This document shows, in pieces, positions 8,928 through 15,430 of a stretch of DNA of 23,651 nt. The position numbers and the translations under genes are program-made. Location of the stretch: the NCBI GenBank assembly GCA_039798065.1, contig JBDKGS010000025.1:1-23651 (forward strand), written 5' to 3'. Position 1 is the stretch's first letter; every line of letters begins with the position of its first letter. The notes beneath the pieces were generated by a model, which worked only from the letters and a program-made list of their open reading frames with translations, did not search any database and was not told where the DNA came from. The DNA is from UBA5070 sp039798065. Lineage in GTDB: Bacteria; Fibrobacterota; Fibrobacteria; UBA5070.

Positions 8928-9073
8928 GTGGATGGATGCCCGGCGGTCCGAGTCGCTCTTCTCCTTCGGCGGAGAAAGCTTCCCGAGACGAAGATTCTAA
9001 ACTTCTCCTTTGTCCACAGCGCGTTGCGGACAGGATCCGTCGCGCGCCGATCGATCACGCGAGGAAAAGCACC

Positions 9074-10768
9074 ATGGCCGCCGAAAAGAACGCTCCCGAA
9101 AAGTTCGTGTTCTACATGCACCGCATGTGCAAGGAATACACCAACAACAAGGTGATCCTGAACAACATTTCGTTGTCGTTCTACTACGGTGCAAAAATCG
9201 GCATCATCGGTTCCAACGGATCGGGCAAGTCCACGCTGCTTCGCATCATGGCAGGAATTGACAAGGACTTCACCGGCGAGGCCTGGATCGAGCCGGGCCG
9301 CACGGCGGGATACCTGCCGCAGGAGCCGGTGTTGGACGCCGACCTCACGGTGAAAGAAAATGTCATGAAGGCCGTGGCCAAAAAACAGGCCATCATGGAC
9401 CGCTACGCCGAGATCTCCAACGCGTTCGCCGAGCCCATGGACGACGACAAGATGAACAAGCTCCTGGACGAACAGGCGCGTCTGCAGGATGTCATCGACG
9501 CGCAGGATCTGTGGAGCCTGGATCGCCACGTGGAAATCGCGATGGATGCGTTGCGTTGCCCTCCCGGCGACTGGCCCGTCACGAATCTGTCGGGTGGTGA
9601 GAAACGTCGTGTGGCGCTGTGCCGTTTGTTGTTGGAACAGCCCGATCTGTTGCTTTTGGACGAACCCACCAACCACCTGGACGCAGAATCTGTCGCGTGG
9701 TTGGAACGCCACCTCAAGGAGTACAAGGGATCGGTGATCCTGGTCACGCACGACCGCTACTTCCTCGACAACGTGACCGGCTGGATCCTGGAACTGGACC
9801 ACGGCAAGGGTGTGCCCTGGCAGGGCAACTACGCCCAATGGCTGGACCAGAAACTCGACAAGATGAAGAACGAGGACAAGACGGAAACCGACCGCGCCAA
9901 GCGGCTGGCCCGCGAACAGGAGTGGGTGAAGGCTTCGCCCAAGGCGCGTCAGGCCAAGAGCAAGGCGCGTCTGAAGGCCTACGACGAACTGTTGGCGCAG
10001 GAGAAGAAGGACACGATGAAGTCGGCCCAGATCCAGATCGCCAACGGCAAGCGCCTGGGCGATGTGGTGATCGACGCCAACGCCATCGCGAAGTCGTACG
10101 GCGAAAAATGCCTGTACGACAATCTGTCTTTCCAGTTGCCTCGGTCAGGAATTGTCGGCATCATCGGACCCAACGGCGCGGGCAAGACCACGCTGTTCCG
10201 CATGATCCTGGGACAGGAAACTCCGGACGCGGGAAGTTTCAAGATGGGCGAGACCGTGGAGATCATCTCCATGGAGCAGGGACGCGAATCGCTCGACGAT
10301 TCAAAATCCGTCTTCGAATTCATCACCGGCGGCAGCGAAGAAGTCAAGGTTGGCGAACGCAAGATGAACGCCCGCGCCTACTGCGGACTCTTCAACTTCA
10401 TGGGCCCCGATCAGCAAAAACTCGTCTCGCAACTTTCGGGCGGCATGCGCAACCGCGTGCTCATGGCCAAGAATCTGCAAAGCGCGGGCAACTTGCTGCT
10501 GTTGGACGAACCCACCAACGACCTCGACATCGAGACGCTGCAGGCGTTGGAGCAAGCAATTCTGGGCTTCGCGGGATGCGCCGTGGTGATCTCGCACGAC
10601 CGTTGGTTCCTGGATCGTATCGCGACGCACATCCTGGCGTTCGAGGGCGACTCGAAGGTGGTGTGGTTCGAGGGCAACTGGACCGACTATGAAGCCGACT
10701 TCAAGAAGCGCAATGGCATCGACGCGGACAATCCGAAGCCGATTCGGTACAAGACGCTAACACGGTAA
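9074..10768 (+). CDS. ettA: EttA, energy-dependent translational throttle (ABC-F ATPase)
   Basis: 564 residues, close to E. coli EttA (555). EttA binds the ribosomal E site and couples entry into elongation to the ATP/ADP ratio. There are two ATPase cassettes and no membrane segment. Cassette 1 has Walker A GSNGSGKST (46-54), signature LSGGE and Walker B LLLLDEPTNHLD. Cassette 2 has GPNGAGKTT, LSGGM and LLLLDEPTNDLD. The linker contains the charged EQEWVKASPKARQAKSKAR segment, and FVFYMHRM at the start and KPIRYKTLTR at the end match EttA closely. The start at 9074 is set by GAGG at 9061-9064 and by the family N-terminus; the frame is open upstream to 8921 without homology. The 146-base leader holds a hairpin at 8959-8976 (TTCTCC/GGAGAA). 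Confidence 0.95.
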   Translation: MAAEKNAPEKFVFYMHRMCKEYTNNKVILNNISLSFYYGAKIGIIGSNGSGKSTLLRIMAGIDKDFTGEAWIEPGRTAGYLPQEPVLDADLTVKENVMKAVAKKQAIMDRYAEISNAFAEPMDDDKMNKLLDEQARLQDVIDAQDLWSLDRHVEIAMDALRCPPGDWPVTNLSGGEKRRVALCRLLLEQPDLLLLDEPTNHLDAESVAWLERHLKEYKGSVILVTHDRYFLDNVTGWILELDHGKGVPWQGNYAQWLDQKLDKMKNEDKTETDRAKRLAREQEWVKASPKARQAKSKARLKAYDELLAQEKKDTMKSAQIQIANGKRLGDVVIDANAIAKSYGEKCLYDNLSFQLPRSGIVGIIGPNGAGKTTLFRMILGQETPDAGSFKMGETVEIISMEQGRESLDDSKSVFEFITGGSEEVKVGERKMNARAYCGLFNFMGPDQQKLVSQLSGGMRNRVLMAKNLQSAGNLLLLDEPTNDLDIETLQALEQAILGFAGCAVVISHDRWFLDRIATHILAFEGDSKVVWFEGNWTDYEADFKKRNGIDADNPKPIRYKTLTR

Positions 10769-10803
10769 CGCTTCGCTTTTGTCTCTGACGGTTTTTGTCT
10801 TTT

Positions 10804-10817
10804 CAGACTCGCGTCTG
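10804..10817. repeat. inverted repeat with TCGC loop
   Basis: CAGAC and GTCTG flank the loop TCGC. It is the first hairpin of the series and lies just after the T-rich run, so by itself it could be part of ettA transcript ending. The same TCGC loop closes the hairpin at 11036-11049. Confidence 0.5.
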
Positions 10818-10828
10818 GGGCTTTGATA

Positions 10829-10859
10829 CACAGGGGCCGCTTGCGCCGCTGCCCCTGTG
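10829..10859. repeat. perfect 9-bp inverted repeat
   Basis: CACAGGGGC (10829-10837) pairs with GCCCCTGTG (10851-10859) across a 13-base GC-rich loop. No T-run follows in either direction, so it does not look like a terminator. Confidence 0.75.
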
Positions 10860-10874
10860 GACCCCCTCGGCGCC

Positions 10875-10908
10875 AAAGGGCCAGTCCGGGCCCTTTGAAT
10901 TCCCGGAC
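10875..10908. repeat. two overlapping, competing inverted repeats
   Basis: AAAGGGCC (10875-10882) pairs with GGCCCTTT (10889-10896) around AGTCCG. GTCCGGG (10884-10890) can instead pair with CCCGGAC (10902-10908). The two share bases 10889-10890 and cannot both form in full, so this is a two-state element on paper. Confidence 0.65.
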
Positions 10909-10910
10909 CC

Positions 10911-11012
10911 AAGGGGGACGCTGCTTCCGTGCGGCCAACTGGTGTTCGCACCCATTCGCCTAGTCCGGCGAATGGACCGGGGTGGCCGCACTCCATGAAA
11001 CGCGTCCCCCTT
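10911..11012. repeat. 102-base, three-tier nested hairpin
   Basis: The outer stem is 11 perfect pairs: AAGGGGGACGC (10911-10921) with GCGTCCCCCTT (11002-11012). The middle stem is 9 pairs: GTGCGGCCA (10929-10937) with TGGCCGCAC (10983-10991). The inner stem is 9 pairs: CCATTCGCC (10952-10960) with GGCGAATGG (10967-10975), loop TAGTCC. All 29 pairs are Watson-Crick. Three separate exact stems nested in 102 bases are very unlikely by chance even at this GC content. Confidence 0.8.
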
Positions 11013-11035
11013 CGGAATCCCCATGACAGTTTTTG

Positions 11036-11049
11036 GCGGCTCGCGCCGC
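11036..11049. repeat. inverted repeat with TCGC loop
   Basis: GCGGC and GCCGC flank the loop TCGC. The stem is short and GC-rich, but the loop is identical to that of the hairpin at 10804-10817. Confidence 0.45.
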
Positions 11050-11060
11050 GGGTCAGCGGG

Positions 11061-11086
11061 GCCGTCTTGCCGGGCGGCAAGACGGC
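11061..11086. repeat. perfect 11-bp inverted repeat with tetraloop
   Basis: GCCGTCTTGCC (11061-11071) pairs with GGCAAGACGGC (11076-11086) around GGGC. It is as strong as a terminator stem but no T-run follows on either strand. Confidence 0.75.
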
Positions 11087-11128
11087 GTGGGGCATGTCGG
11101 AATCGGTGGTGGGGGACGTTGGCGGAAT

Positions 11129-11169
11129 GTCGCACGGTCCAATGGCATTCGCGATCGGGCCCGTGCGAC
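11129..11169. repeat. perfect 9-bp inverted repeat
   Basis: GTCGCACGG (11129-11137) pairs with CCGTGCGAC (11161-11169). After one mismatch, two more pairs (CC with GG) can extend it inward. The loop holds CATTCGC (11146-11152), a word also found in the inner stem at 10953-10959. Confidence 0.7.
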
Positions 11170-11218
11170 CTGGAGTCGGCGTCCGCCGCCGCCGGCGAAG
11201 CGGAAGCGACAGAATCTG

Positions 11219-11259
11219 GAACGCTTGATTGGAGGTGTTGCGAACACTGGATAGCGTTC
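11219..11259. repeat. nested pair of short inverted repeats
   Basis: GAACGCT (11219-11225) pairs with AGCGTTC (11253-11259), and inside it GTGTT (11235-11239) pairs with AACAC (11243-11247) around GCG. It is the last clear member of the hairpin series, about 100 bases before the next gene. Confidence 0.55.
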
Positions 11260-11361
11260 ATGCTTCGAGTACGCGGTGTTACAGAAGCGCGTCACTGTGC
11301 GGTGTGCAGCGAGGGGCGGAAGTAGATTCGGGGCTCTTCCCACTCAGCTGAAAGTCGTCGC

Positions 11362-11907
11362 ATGAATTGGAACCCTCGATGGATTGGACTTGGACTGCTG
11401 TTTGGCGCTACTTCGGGATTCGCGGAGCAGAACCTTGAGGTCTATGCCGGTCGGATGGAAGCGTCGATGAAGTACCGGATCGAACACCCATACACCAACA
11501 AGTGGATCTCGGAGTACGTCCCCATCTACGATGGGTATTACGACGGCGGAGTGGCGTACAACGCGATGGGAGAATATTTCAAGGCCCAGGCCTCGCTCGG
11601 AATGGGGATCTACCATGAGAAGCCCACCCTTTCGGGGAGCTTCACGATGGGCCCGAAATACAGCGTGTTTCCGAAGCTCCTGGATCTGCATGTCGGTGCA
11701 GGAATGGGGTATTTCGCCTATTGGGAAAAGGACAGCTGGGGCAAGGAAGAGTTCTATTACCGGACCCCGATCGTGATCGAAGCCGAAGGCGTGGTCTTCG
11801 ATCGGGTGAGTCTTGGTTACTCGCATGTGGTCATGCTCAAGGATGGTCAAGGCGCGGCGATACTGAAGTGGAAGCTGAAGTTGGGAGTGCGGGTCGTGCA
11901 GTGGTAG
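11362..11907 (+). CDS. small exported beta-rich protein, probably outer membrane
   Basis: 181 residues, function not recognised. It begins with a signal peptide (MNWNPRWIGLGLLFGATSGFA, likely cut before EQN). The mature part is rich in Tyr, Trp and Gly and shows alternating strand-like stretches such as GVAYNAMGEYFKAQASLGMG, SGSFTMGPKY and LHVGAGMGYFAY. It ends in Trp (RVVQW). This fits a small 8-strand outer membrane barrel, although a periplasmic beta protein is possible. The ribosome binding site is weak (GAAAG about 8-10 bases upstream of the ATG). It stands alone after the hairpin-rich gap and converges with the sigma factor gene. Confidence 0.75.
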   Translation: MNWNPRWIGLGLLFGATSGFAEQNLEVYAGRMEASMKYRIEHPYTNKWISEYVPIYDGYYDGGVAYNAMGEYFKAQASLGMGIYHEKPTLSGSFTMGPKYSVFPKLLDLHVGAGMGYFAYWEKDSWGKEEFYYRTPIVIEAEGVVFDRVSLGYSHVVMLKDGQGAAILKWKLKLGVRVVQW

Positions 11908-11983
11908 GATCCGAAGCTTCCTGATTGACCAGCTTTTGTTCAAGTCTGGCTTTGGCCTTGAATCGAACATGACGTTTTCTGTC

Positions 11984-12859
11984 TTATTCGACCGTTTCGG
12001 TGCGGTTCGTTCCCAGGGAAAAGACGCCGTGGAAGGTGGGGTCTTTCAGGATGCCGTCCAGAAGCGTGTGCGCGTCCATGGCGGGTTGCTTGTAGGGGTG
12101 CTCCTTGTAGATGTCGTTGTAGAGGCGATCGCGGGCGACCAGGACATCTTCCATGCGCGATTCGACGATGCGACGGATCTTGTCATGGGTGCCGGAGTGC
12201 CATTTCCGGTTCTGCGGATTCACCCATCCCTTGGCGATGAACCCTTTGGTCTTCTTGGGGCAACGGCAGGGGTTGTCCAGGTTCACGAGGCCGCAACGGC
12301 GGTGCATCCATTCGTGCAGGTCGCGGCGCGCTCGAGTCAGTTTCTGTCGGAAGTTTTCCGGGGAGATGTCCAGCGCCTGGGCGGCCAGAACGTGTCCGAT
12401 CTCGAAAACGTCCCCTACGATGTAGACCAGGCGTTGCTCGCGATCCAGGCACATGATCATGCCGGCCGTACAGGAGACCATGGATTCCTGGATGTCCTGC
12501 GACATGGCGGCAACTTCGTGGGCTTCCATCTCTTCGGAAGGGACGGAGTCGATCATGTCGTAGAAGACGGGAAATCCGGTGATGTTCTTCTCGTAGGCAT
12601 TCTGCTTGGCGTTCAGGAAGTGGTGGAATGTGATCCTGTAAAGCCAGGTGCGGAACGCTCCTTTGGAGGCGTCGAAGCTGGAAAGATGGGAGATCGCCTT
12701 CAACAAAACTTCCTGGGTGGCATCCCTGGCATCGTCGAGGTTGTTGAAGAATTTGAGCGCCACGTTGTAGATGAAGCCTTGGTGGATCTCCACCAGTTTT
12801 TCCACAGACTTTCGATCTCCTTCCAACGAGCGCTGGATCAGTTGTTCATCCGTTTCCAC
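11984..12859 (-). CDS. ECF-type sigma-70 factor with C-terminal extension
   Basis: 291 residues, much longer than the usual ~180-200 of ECF factors. Residues ~1-90 are sigma region 2: DEQLIQRSLEGD, LDDARDATQEVLLKAI, and FRTWLYRITFHHFLNAKQ for core binding and -10 recognition. Residues ~130-187 are region 4 (LDREQRLVYIVGDVFEIGHV, then FRQKLTRARRDLHEWM). After it comes a ~100-residue tail starting with CGLVNLDNPCRCPKKTKGF (Cys189, Cys198, Cys200), which could bind a metal, and a predominantly helical end. I recall similar tails in Bacteroidota sigma factors, but this was not checked. No anti-sigma gene is adjacent. The gene lies downstream of a terminator on its own strand, so it has its own promoter. 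It would redirect RNA polymerase to a small regulon; the signal is unknown. Confidence 0.88.
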   Translation of the reverse strand: METDEQLIQRSLEGDRKSVEKLVEIHQGFIYNVALKFFNNLDDARDATQEVLLKAISHLSSFDASKGAFRTWLYRITFHHFLNAKQNAYEKNITGFPVFYDMIDSVPSEEMEAHEVAAMSQDIQESMVSCTAGMIMCLDREQRLVYIVGDVFEIGHVLAAQALDISPENFRQKLTRARRDLHEWMHRRCGLVNLDNPCRCPKKTKGFIAKGWVNPQNRKWHSGTHDKIRRIVESRMEDVLVARDRLYNDIYKEHPYKQPAMDAHTLLDGILKDPTFHGVFSLGTNRTETVE

Positions 12860-12890
12860 GGTATTTGTCCTTCCGTAATCAATCGCTTCG

Positions 12891-12928
12891 ATAATAAAGG
12901 TTCGGGCCTTGGGTTCAGGCCCGGAACC
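12891..12928 (-). terminator. rho-independent terminator after the dehalogenase-like gene
   Basis: On the minus strand an 11-pair stem with a single bulged C (plus-strand arms 12899-12909 and 12917-12928, 7-base loop) is followed by TTTATTAT. It lies between the hydrolase stop at 12950 and the sigma factor start at 12859 and separates their transcripts. Confidence 0.8.
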
Positions 12929-12949
12929 ACTGGCGAATCATTCAGGGCG

Positions 12950-13864
12950 TTAGATGTCCTTCATGAAAGCTGCCAAGATCTCGGCCACTTCCGAGGGGCG
13001 ATCTTCCTGCAAAAAATGTCCGGCATCCAAGCGATGTTGCCGGTTGCCGGGAATCTTCAAGTCGCGGGCGAATTGGGCGGGGATCTTCTCCACGTCCAGC
13101 ACCTTGTCGTGGCGCCCCCAGATCGTGGCGGCGGGAATGTCCAGTCGACGCAGCGCCGCCTGGTAGCGATCGAACTGCGCGAACCACCAAGGGAACCCCT
13201 TCGCGAAGGCGAGAAAGGCGTGCGTGGTGCCTTCGGAAAGGGAGCGCCAATATCCGTCCACGATGTCGGAAGTGATGTTTTCCGAATGGAGGGTCATCTG
13301 GCGGAACAGGCCCCCGATCTGGCTTGGGCCGGTGATCCGGTTGCGCATCATGAACGAAAGGAACGGCCCCATGGGGCTCGCAGCCAACTTCATCATCGCG
13401 GGTGGATGGAATCCGTCCAAGTACGCGGTCGTGTTCATGACCACGAGTCCTTGCAGGCACTGGGGCGCTCGGTCGGCGAGCTCCCACGTCCAGGGACCTC
13501 CCAGATCGTGCACGACCTGGGTCCAGCGCTGGATCCCCAGTTGCGACATCAGAGCGCGAAGCCGTTCGGCCTGGGTGGCGAACCCGTAACTGGCATGGCT
13601 GGATGGTTTGTCGCTGGCGCCAAAACCCAGCATGTCCGGTGCGATCACCCGGAGTCCTTCTCGAGCCAACGCTGGGGCGATGTTCCTGTAGAGCCACGAC
13701 GAGGTGGGCATGCCGTGCAAAAGGACGATGGGCTTGCCTTCGCGGGGACCCATGTCCAGGTAGGCGATTCGTTCGCCAGGGGAGCCGAACAGCGAAAGTC
13801 GCGCACGATGCTCGTCGATTCGTCGGGCCGGTTGGGCGGGGGCGTTGGTGACGGAATTTGACAT
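12950..13864 (-). CDS. haloalkane dehalogenase-like alpha/beta hydrolase
   Basis: 304 residues, the size of haloalkane dehalogenases and epoxide hydrolases. The framework is that of the dehalogenase branch: HGMPTSSWLYRN (50-61), VVHDLGG with the nucleophile Asp120, a likely acid in WGRHD (Asp253), and the base His283 in DAGHFLQEDRP. In known dehalogenases the residue after the nucleophile is Trp and the one after HG is Asn; both hold the halide. Here they are Leu121 and Met52. The fold and Asp-His machinery are therefore present, but halide stabilisation by the usual pair is not. Ester, epoxide or other chemistry is possible. No signal peptide is seen, so it is cytoplasmic. It starts 6 bases after the stop of the upstream alpha/beta-barrel gene, which makes an operon likely. 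Confidence 0.85.
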   Translation of the reverse strand: MSNSVTNAPAQPARRIDEHRARLSLFGSPGERIAYLDMGPREGKPIVLLHGMPTSSWLYRNIAPALAREGLRVIAPDMLGFGASDKPSSHASYGFATQAERLRALMSQLGIQRWTQVVHDLGGPWTWELADRAPQCLQGLVVMNTTAYLDGFHPPAMMKLAASPMGPFLSFMMRNRITGPSQIGGLFRQMTLHSENITSDIVDGYWRSLSEGTTHAFLAFAKGFPWWFAQFDRYQAALRRLDIPAATIWGRHDKVLDVEKIPAQFARDLKIPGNRQHRLDAGHFLQEDRPSEVAEILAAFMKDI

Positions 13865-13870
13865 GGCCTC

Positions 13871-14536
13871 TCAGGCTCCCAGGAAGAAGTGGTAGGAATC
13901 GAGGGTGGCGTCGCGCAAGGGTGCCAACGCGATGTACTCGGGGTCCTGCAGGTAGTTCTTCATCATGGCGGGATCTTCGACCGCGAAGTGGATCAGACCT
14001 TGAGGGGCGTCGCCCTCCAGACCACCCACTGCGGCGACGGATTTGATGGAGCGTGCCAAGTGCAGGATTCGGATCCCATAACGGGGGAACAGCCCCGATT
14101 CGACGCCCTTCTTGTTGAACTGGAACAAGGCATCCAATCCCGACTCGTCCTTGAAACGCGCGAAAGCGGCGAAATGGGTCGCCCCGGCGCGGACAGGCTG
14201 ACAGATTCCGGCCAAATCCAAGGATGGGCCGAAATGCGCGGTCATTTTCCGCAAGCCTTTGGCGCGCAAGGGGGCAAGCTGTTGTACGATCGGGTCGTTC
14301 AGGTAGGCTTGGAAGGCTTCCAGGGACGGGATCGTCGAGATCTGGATCAGGTCGGGCTGCTCCAGCGTATTGACGGAATCGCCGATTTGACCTCGTCCCG
14401 CGACCGTGATCTCCTTCTCGATTCTCAGTTGGTGTTTGGCGAACGAGGGCGCGGCCTGTTCCTGGAATTCCCGCAGTCGCTCGACTCCCTGGGCGAGGAA
14501 ATGGAACGAGGAAACGATCACGAGGGGTGCGGTCAT
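13871..14536 (-). CDS. tandem dimeric alpha/beta-barrel (DUF1330/EthD-like) protein
   Basis: 221 residues. The start at 14536 is chosen because GGAGAG lies 5 bases before the ATG on the minus strand; the frame is open further upstream to 14845 but without similarity. The protein consists of two related ~100-residue halves. The first starts IVSSFHFLAQGVERLREFQ and ends with a helix containing FQAYLNDPIVQQLAPLRAK. The second starts THFAAFARFKDESGLDALFQ and ends KNYLQDPEYIALAPLRDA. The repeated YL-DP-hydrophobic-LAPLR motif is the clearest sign of duplication, and the pattern fits the ferredoxin-like dimeric alpha/beta-barrel fold. Such proteins are small enzymes or accessory proteins in catabolic pathways. 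Its function is unknown; the tight link with the dehalogenase-like hydrolase suggests a shared small-molecule substrate. Confidence 0.75.
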   Translation of the reverse strand: MTAPLVIVSSFHFLAQGVERLREFQEQAAPSFAKHQLRIEKEITVAGRGQIGDSVNTLEQPDLIQISTIPSLEAFQAYLNDPIVQQLAPLRAKGLRKMTAHFGPSLDLAGICQPVRAGATHFAAFARFKDESGLDALFQFNKKGVESGLFPRYGIRILHLARSIKSVAAVGGLEGDAPQGLIHFAVEDPAMMKNYLQDPEYIALAPLRDATLDSYHFFLGA

Positions 14537-14648
14537 GGGACTCTCCAAAAGGTCGATGGTTTCGAGGGCGAATCGAGCCACGCAAATGGATCGGATTCGT
14601 ACCTGATACCGGTCTTGAGTCGAGGTGTGACAGCTTTTCCGAAGATTT

Positions 14649-14677
14649 TTGAAAGAACTCGAAAACGATCGTTTAAG
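14649..14677 (+). promoter_or_regulatory. putative sigma-70 promoter of the GNAT gene
   Basis: TTGAAA (14649-14654) and TTTAAG (14672-14677) are separated by 17 bases, in the intergenic region between two divergent genes. The implied leader is about 110 bases long. Confidence 0.4.
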
Positions 14678-14795
14678 CAACGCCGTGCCATGCGATGTTC
14701 GGGACGCGTGCTCCTCGAAGGCCTTCAGGAACTCGTCGGGATGGGGCGGTGGGTTGTCTAGGTTGTTGGGGGAATCCGAGGTGAAGGAGGGGGTG

Positions 14796-15326
14796 TTGGA
14801 AATTCGCGCGGCCAGCCAGGACGATTTGCCGGCGATTGTGGCCATCTACAACCAGGCGATTGCGTGTGGTTTAAAAACCGGCGACATCGAGCCGGTCACC
14901 GTTCCATCGCGTCGCGCATGGTTCGAGGAACACGATTCGTCGCGATACCCAATATTTGTCGCAGAGGAAATGGGTGCGGTGGTCGGTTACGCCACACTGA
15001 GCGCCTATCGCCCTGGTCGTGCCGCATTGCGCCGTACGGCCGAAGTCAGCTACTACGTAGACGAAAATTGTCAACGACGGGGAGTCGGAACCCGCGTGTT
15101 GCGGCATGCCATCGAGCAAGCTCGGGGGTTGGGATTCAAGACGCTGCTGGCCGTGGTCATCGAGGCGAATCTCGGTAGCGTGGCGTTGTTGAAGAATTTC
15201 GGGTTCGAGCAGTGGGGGCTTCTGCCCAACATCGTGGAGCACCAAGGCGCCTCGTTCGGGCACGTTTATTTGGGGCTGCGGATCGATGCTCAATTGGAAT
15301 CTAGAGCGGAATCTTTGGAAATGTGA
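14796..15326 (+). CDS. GNAT N-acetyltransferase, phosphinothricin acetyltransferase-like
   Basis: 176 residues from a TTG start. AAGGAGG at 14784-14790 is the only strong ribosome binding site and sits 5 bases before this TTG. A GTG at 14793 would leave only 2 bases, and a GTG at 14781 lies upstream of the site. The protein then begins (M)EIRAASQDDLPAIVAIYN, as expected for this family. Further marks are the TVPSRRAWFEEH segment, a VVGYATLSAYRP strand, and the acetyl-CoA loop QRRGVGTRVLRHAIEQA. The C-terminal part, NLGSVALLKNFGFEQWG, is also typical. Relatives acetylate methionine sulfoximine, phosphinothricin or related amino acids with acetyl-CoA; the actual substrate here is open. It is cytoplasmic and divergent from the alpha/beta-barrel gene. 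Confidence 0.87.
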   Translation: MEIRAASQDDLPAIVAIYNQAIACGLKTGDIEPVTVPSRRAWFEEHDSSRYPIFVAEEMGAVVGYATLSAYRPGRAALRRTAEVSYYVDENCQRRGVGTRVLRHAIEQARGLGFKTLLAVVIEANLGSVALLKNFGFEQWGLLPNIVEHQGASFGHVYLGLRIDAQLESRAESLEM

Positions 15327-15430
15327 TTGAGATGCCAGCTCACCGGTCGGGAATCGGATGACACCCAATCGCGTCCCTAGGAGAACTTGACCTTGGAATT
15401 TACCAGAGCCATCGATTCGATCGGGTCGCT

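Larger units (their letters stand above)
10769..11361. other. 593-base non-coding region dominated by inverted repeats
   Basis: No open frame here looks real: several frames are open at once because of the high GC, none has a ribosome binding site or a recognisable protein, and the shadow frames change at every hairpin. The sequence is instead filled with long perfect inverted repeats between about 10804 and 11259, listed separately. The first bases after ettA are T-rich (two TTTTGTCT-like runs at 10777-10802). The last ~100 bases before 11362 show only a short GCTTC/GAAGC repeat (11262-11266, 11284-11288). Confidence 0.7.

Noticed and set aside
10804..11259. CRISPR array as an explanation of the repeats after ettA
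   Set aside because: There are no regularly spaced direct repeats and no cas genes. The repeats are inverted, of different sequence and unevenly spaced.
10795..11325. Several open frames of 65-150 residues after ettA, on both strands
   Set aside because: They are open together in several frames, lack ribosome binding sites, and their sequences follow the inverted repeats. The region is better read as non-coding.
11913..11940. Terminator between the convergent genes at 11907 and 11984
   Set aside because: Only a 5-6 pair stem (AAGCT/AGCTT) with a 12-base loop is present before TTTTGTT; it is too weak to report as a feature.
11936..13861. 641-residue open frame on the plus strand
   Set aside because: It is antisense to the sigma factor and the dehalogenase-like gene, both of which have clear motifs. 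It has no domain or ribosome binding site and arises from the GC-rich third codon positions.
12942..14585. 547-residue open frame on the minus strand
   Set aside because: It overlaps two genes in another frame of the same strand, and its Arg/Pro-rich composition marks it as a shadow.
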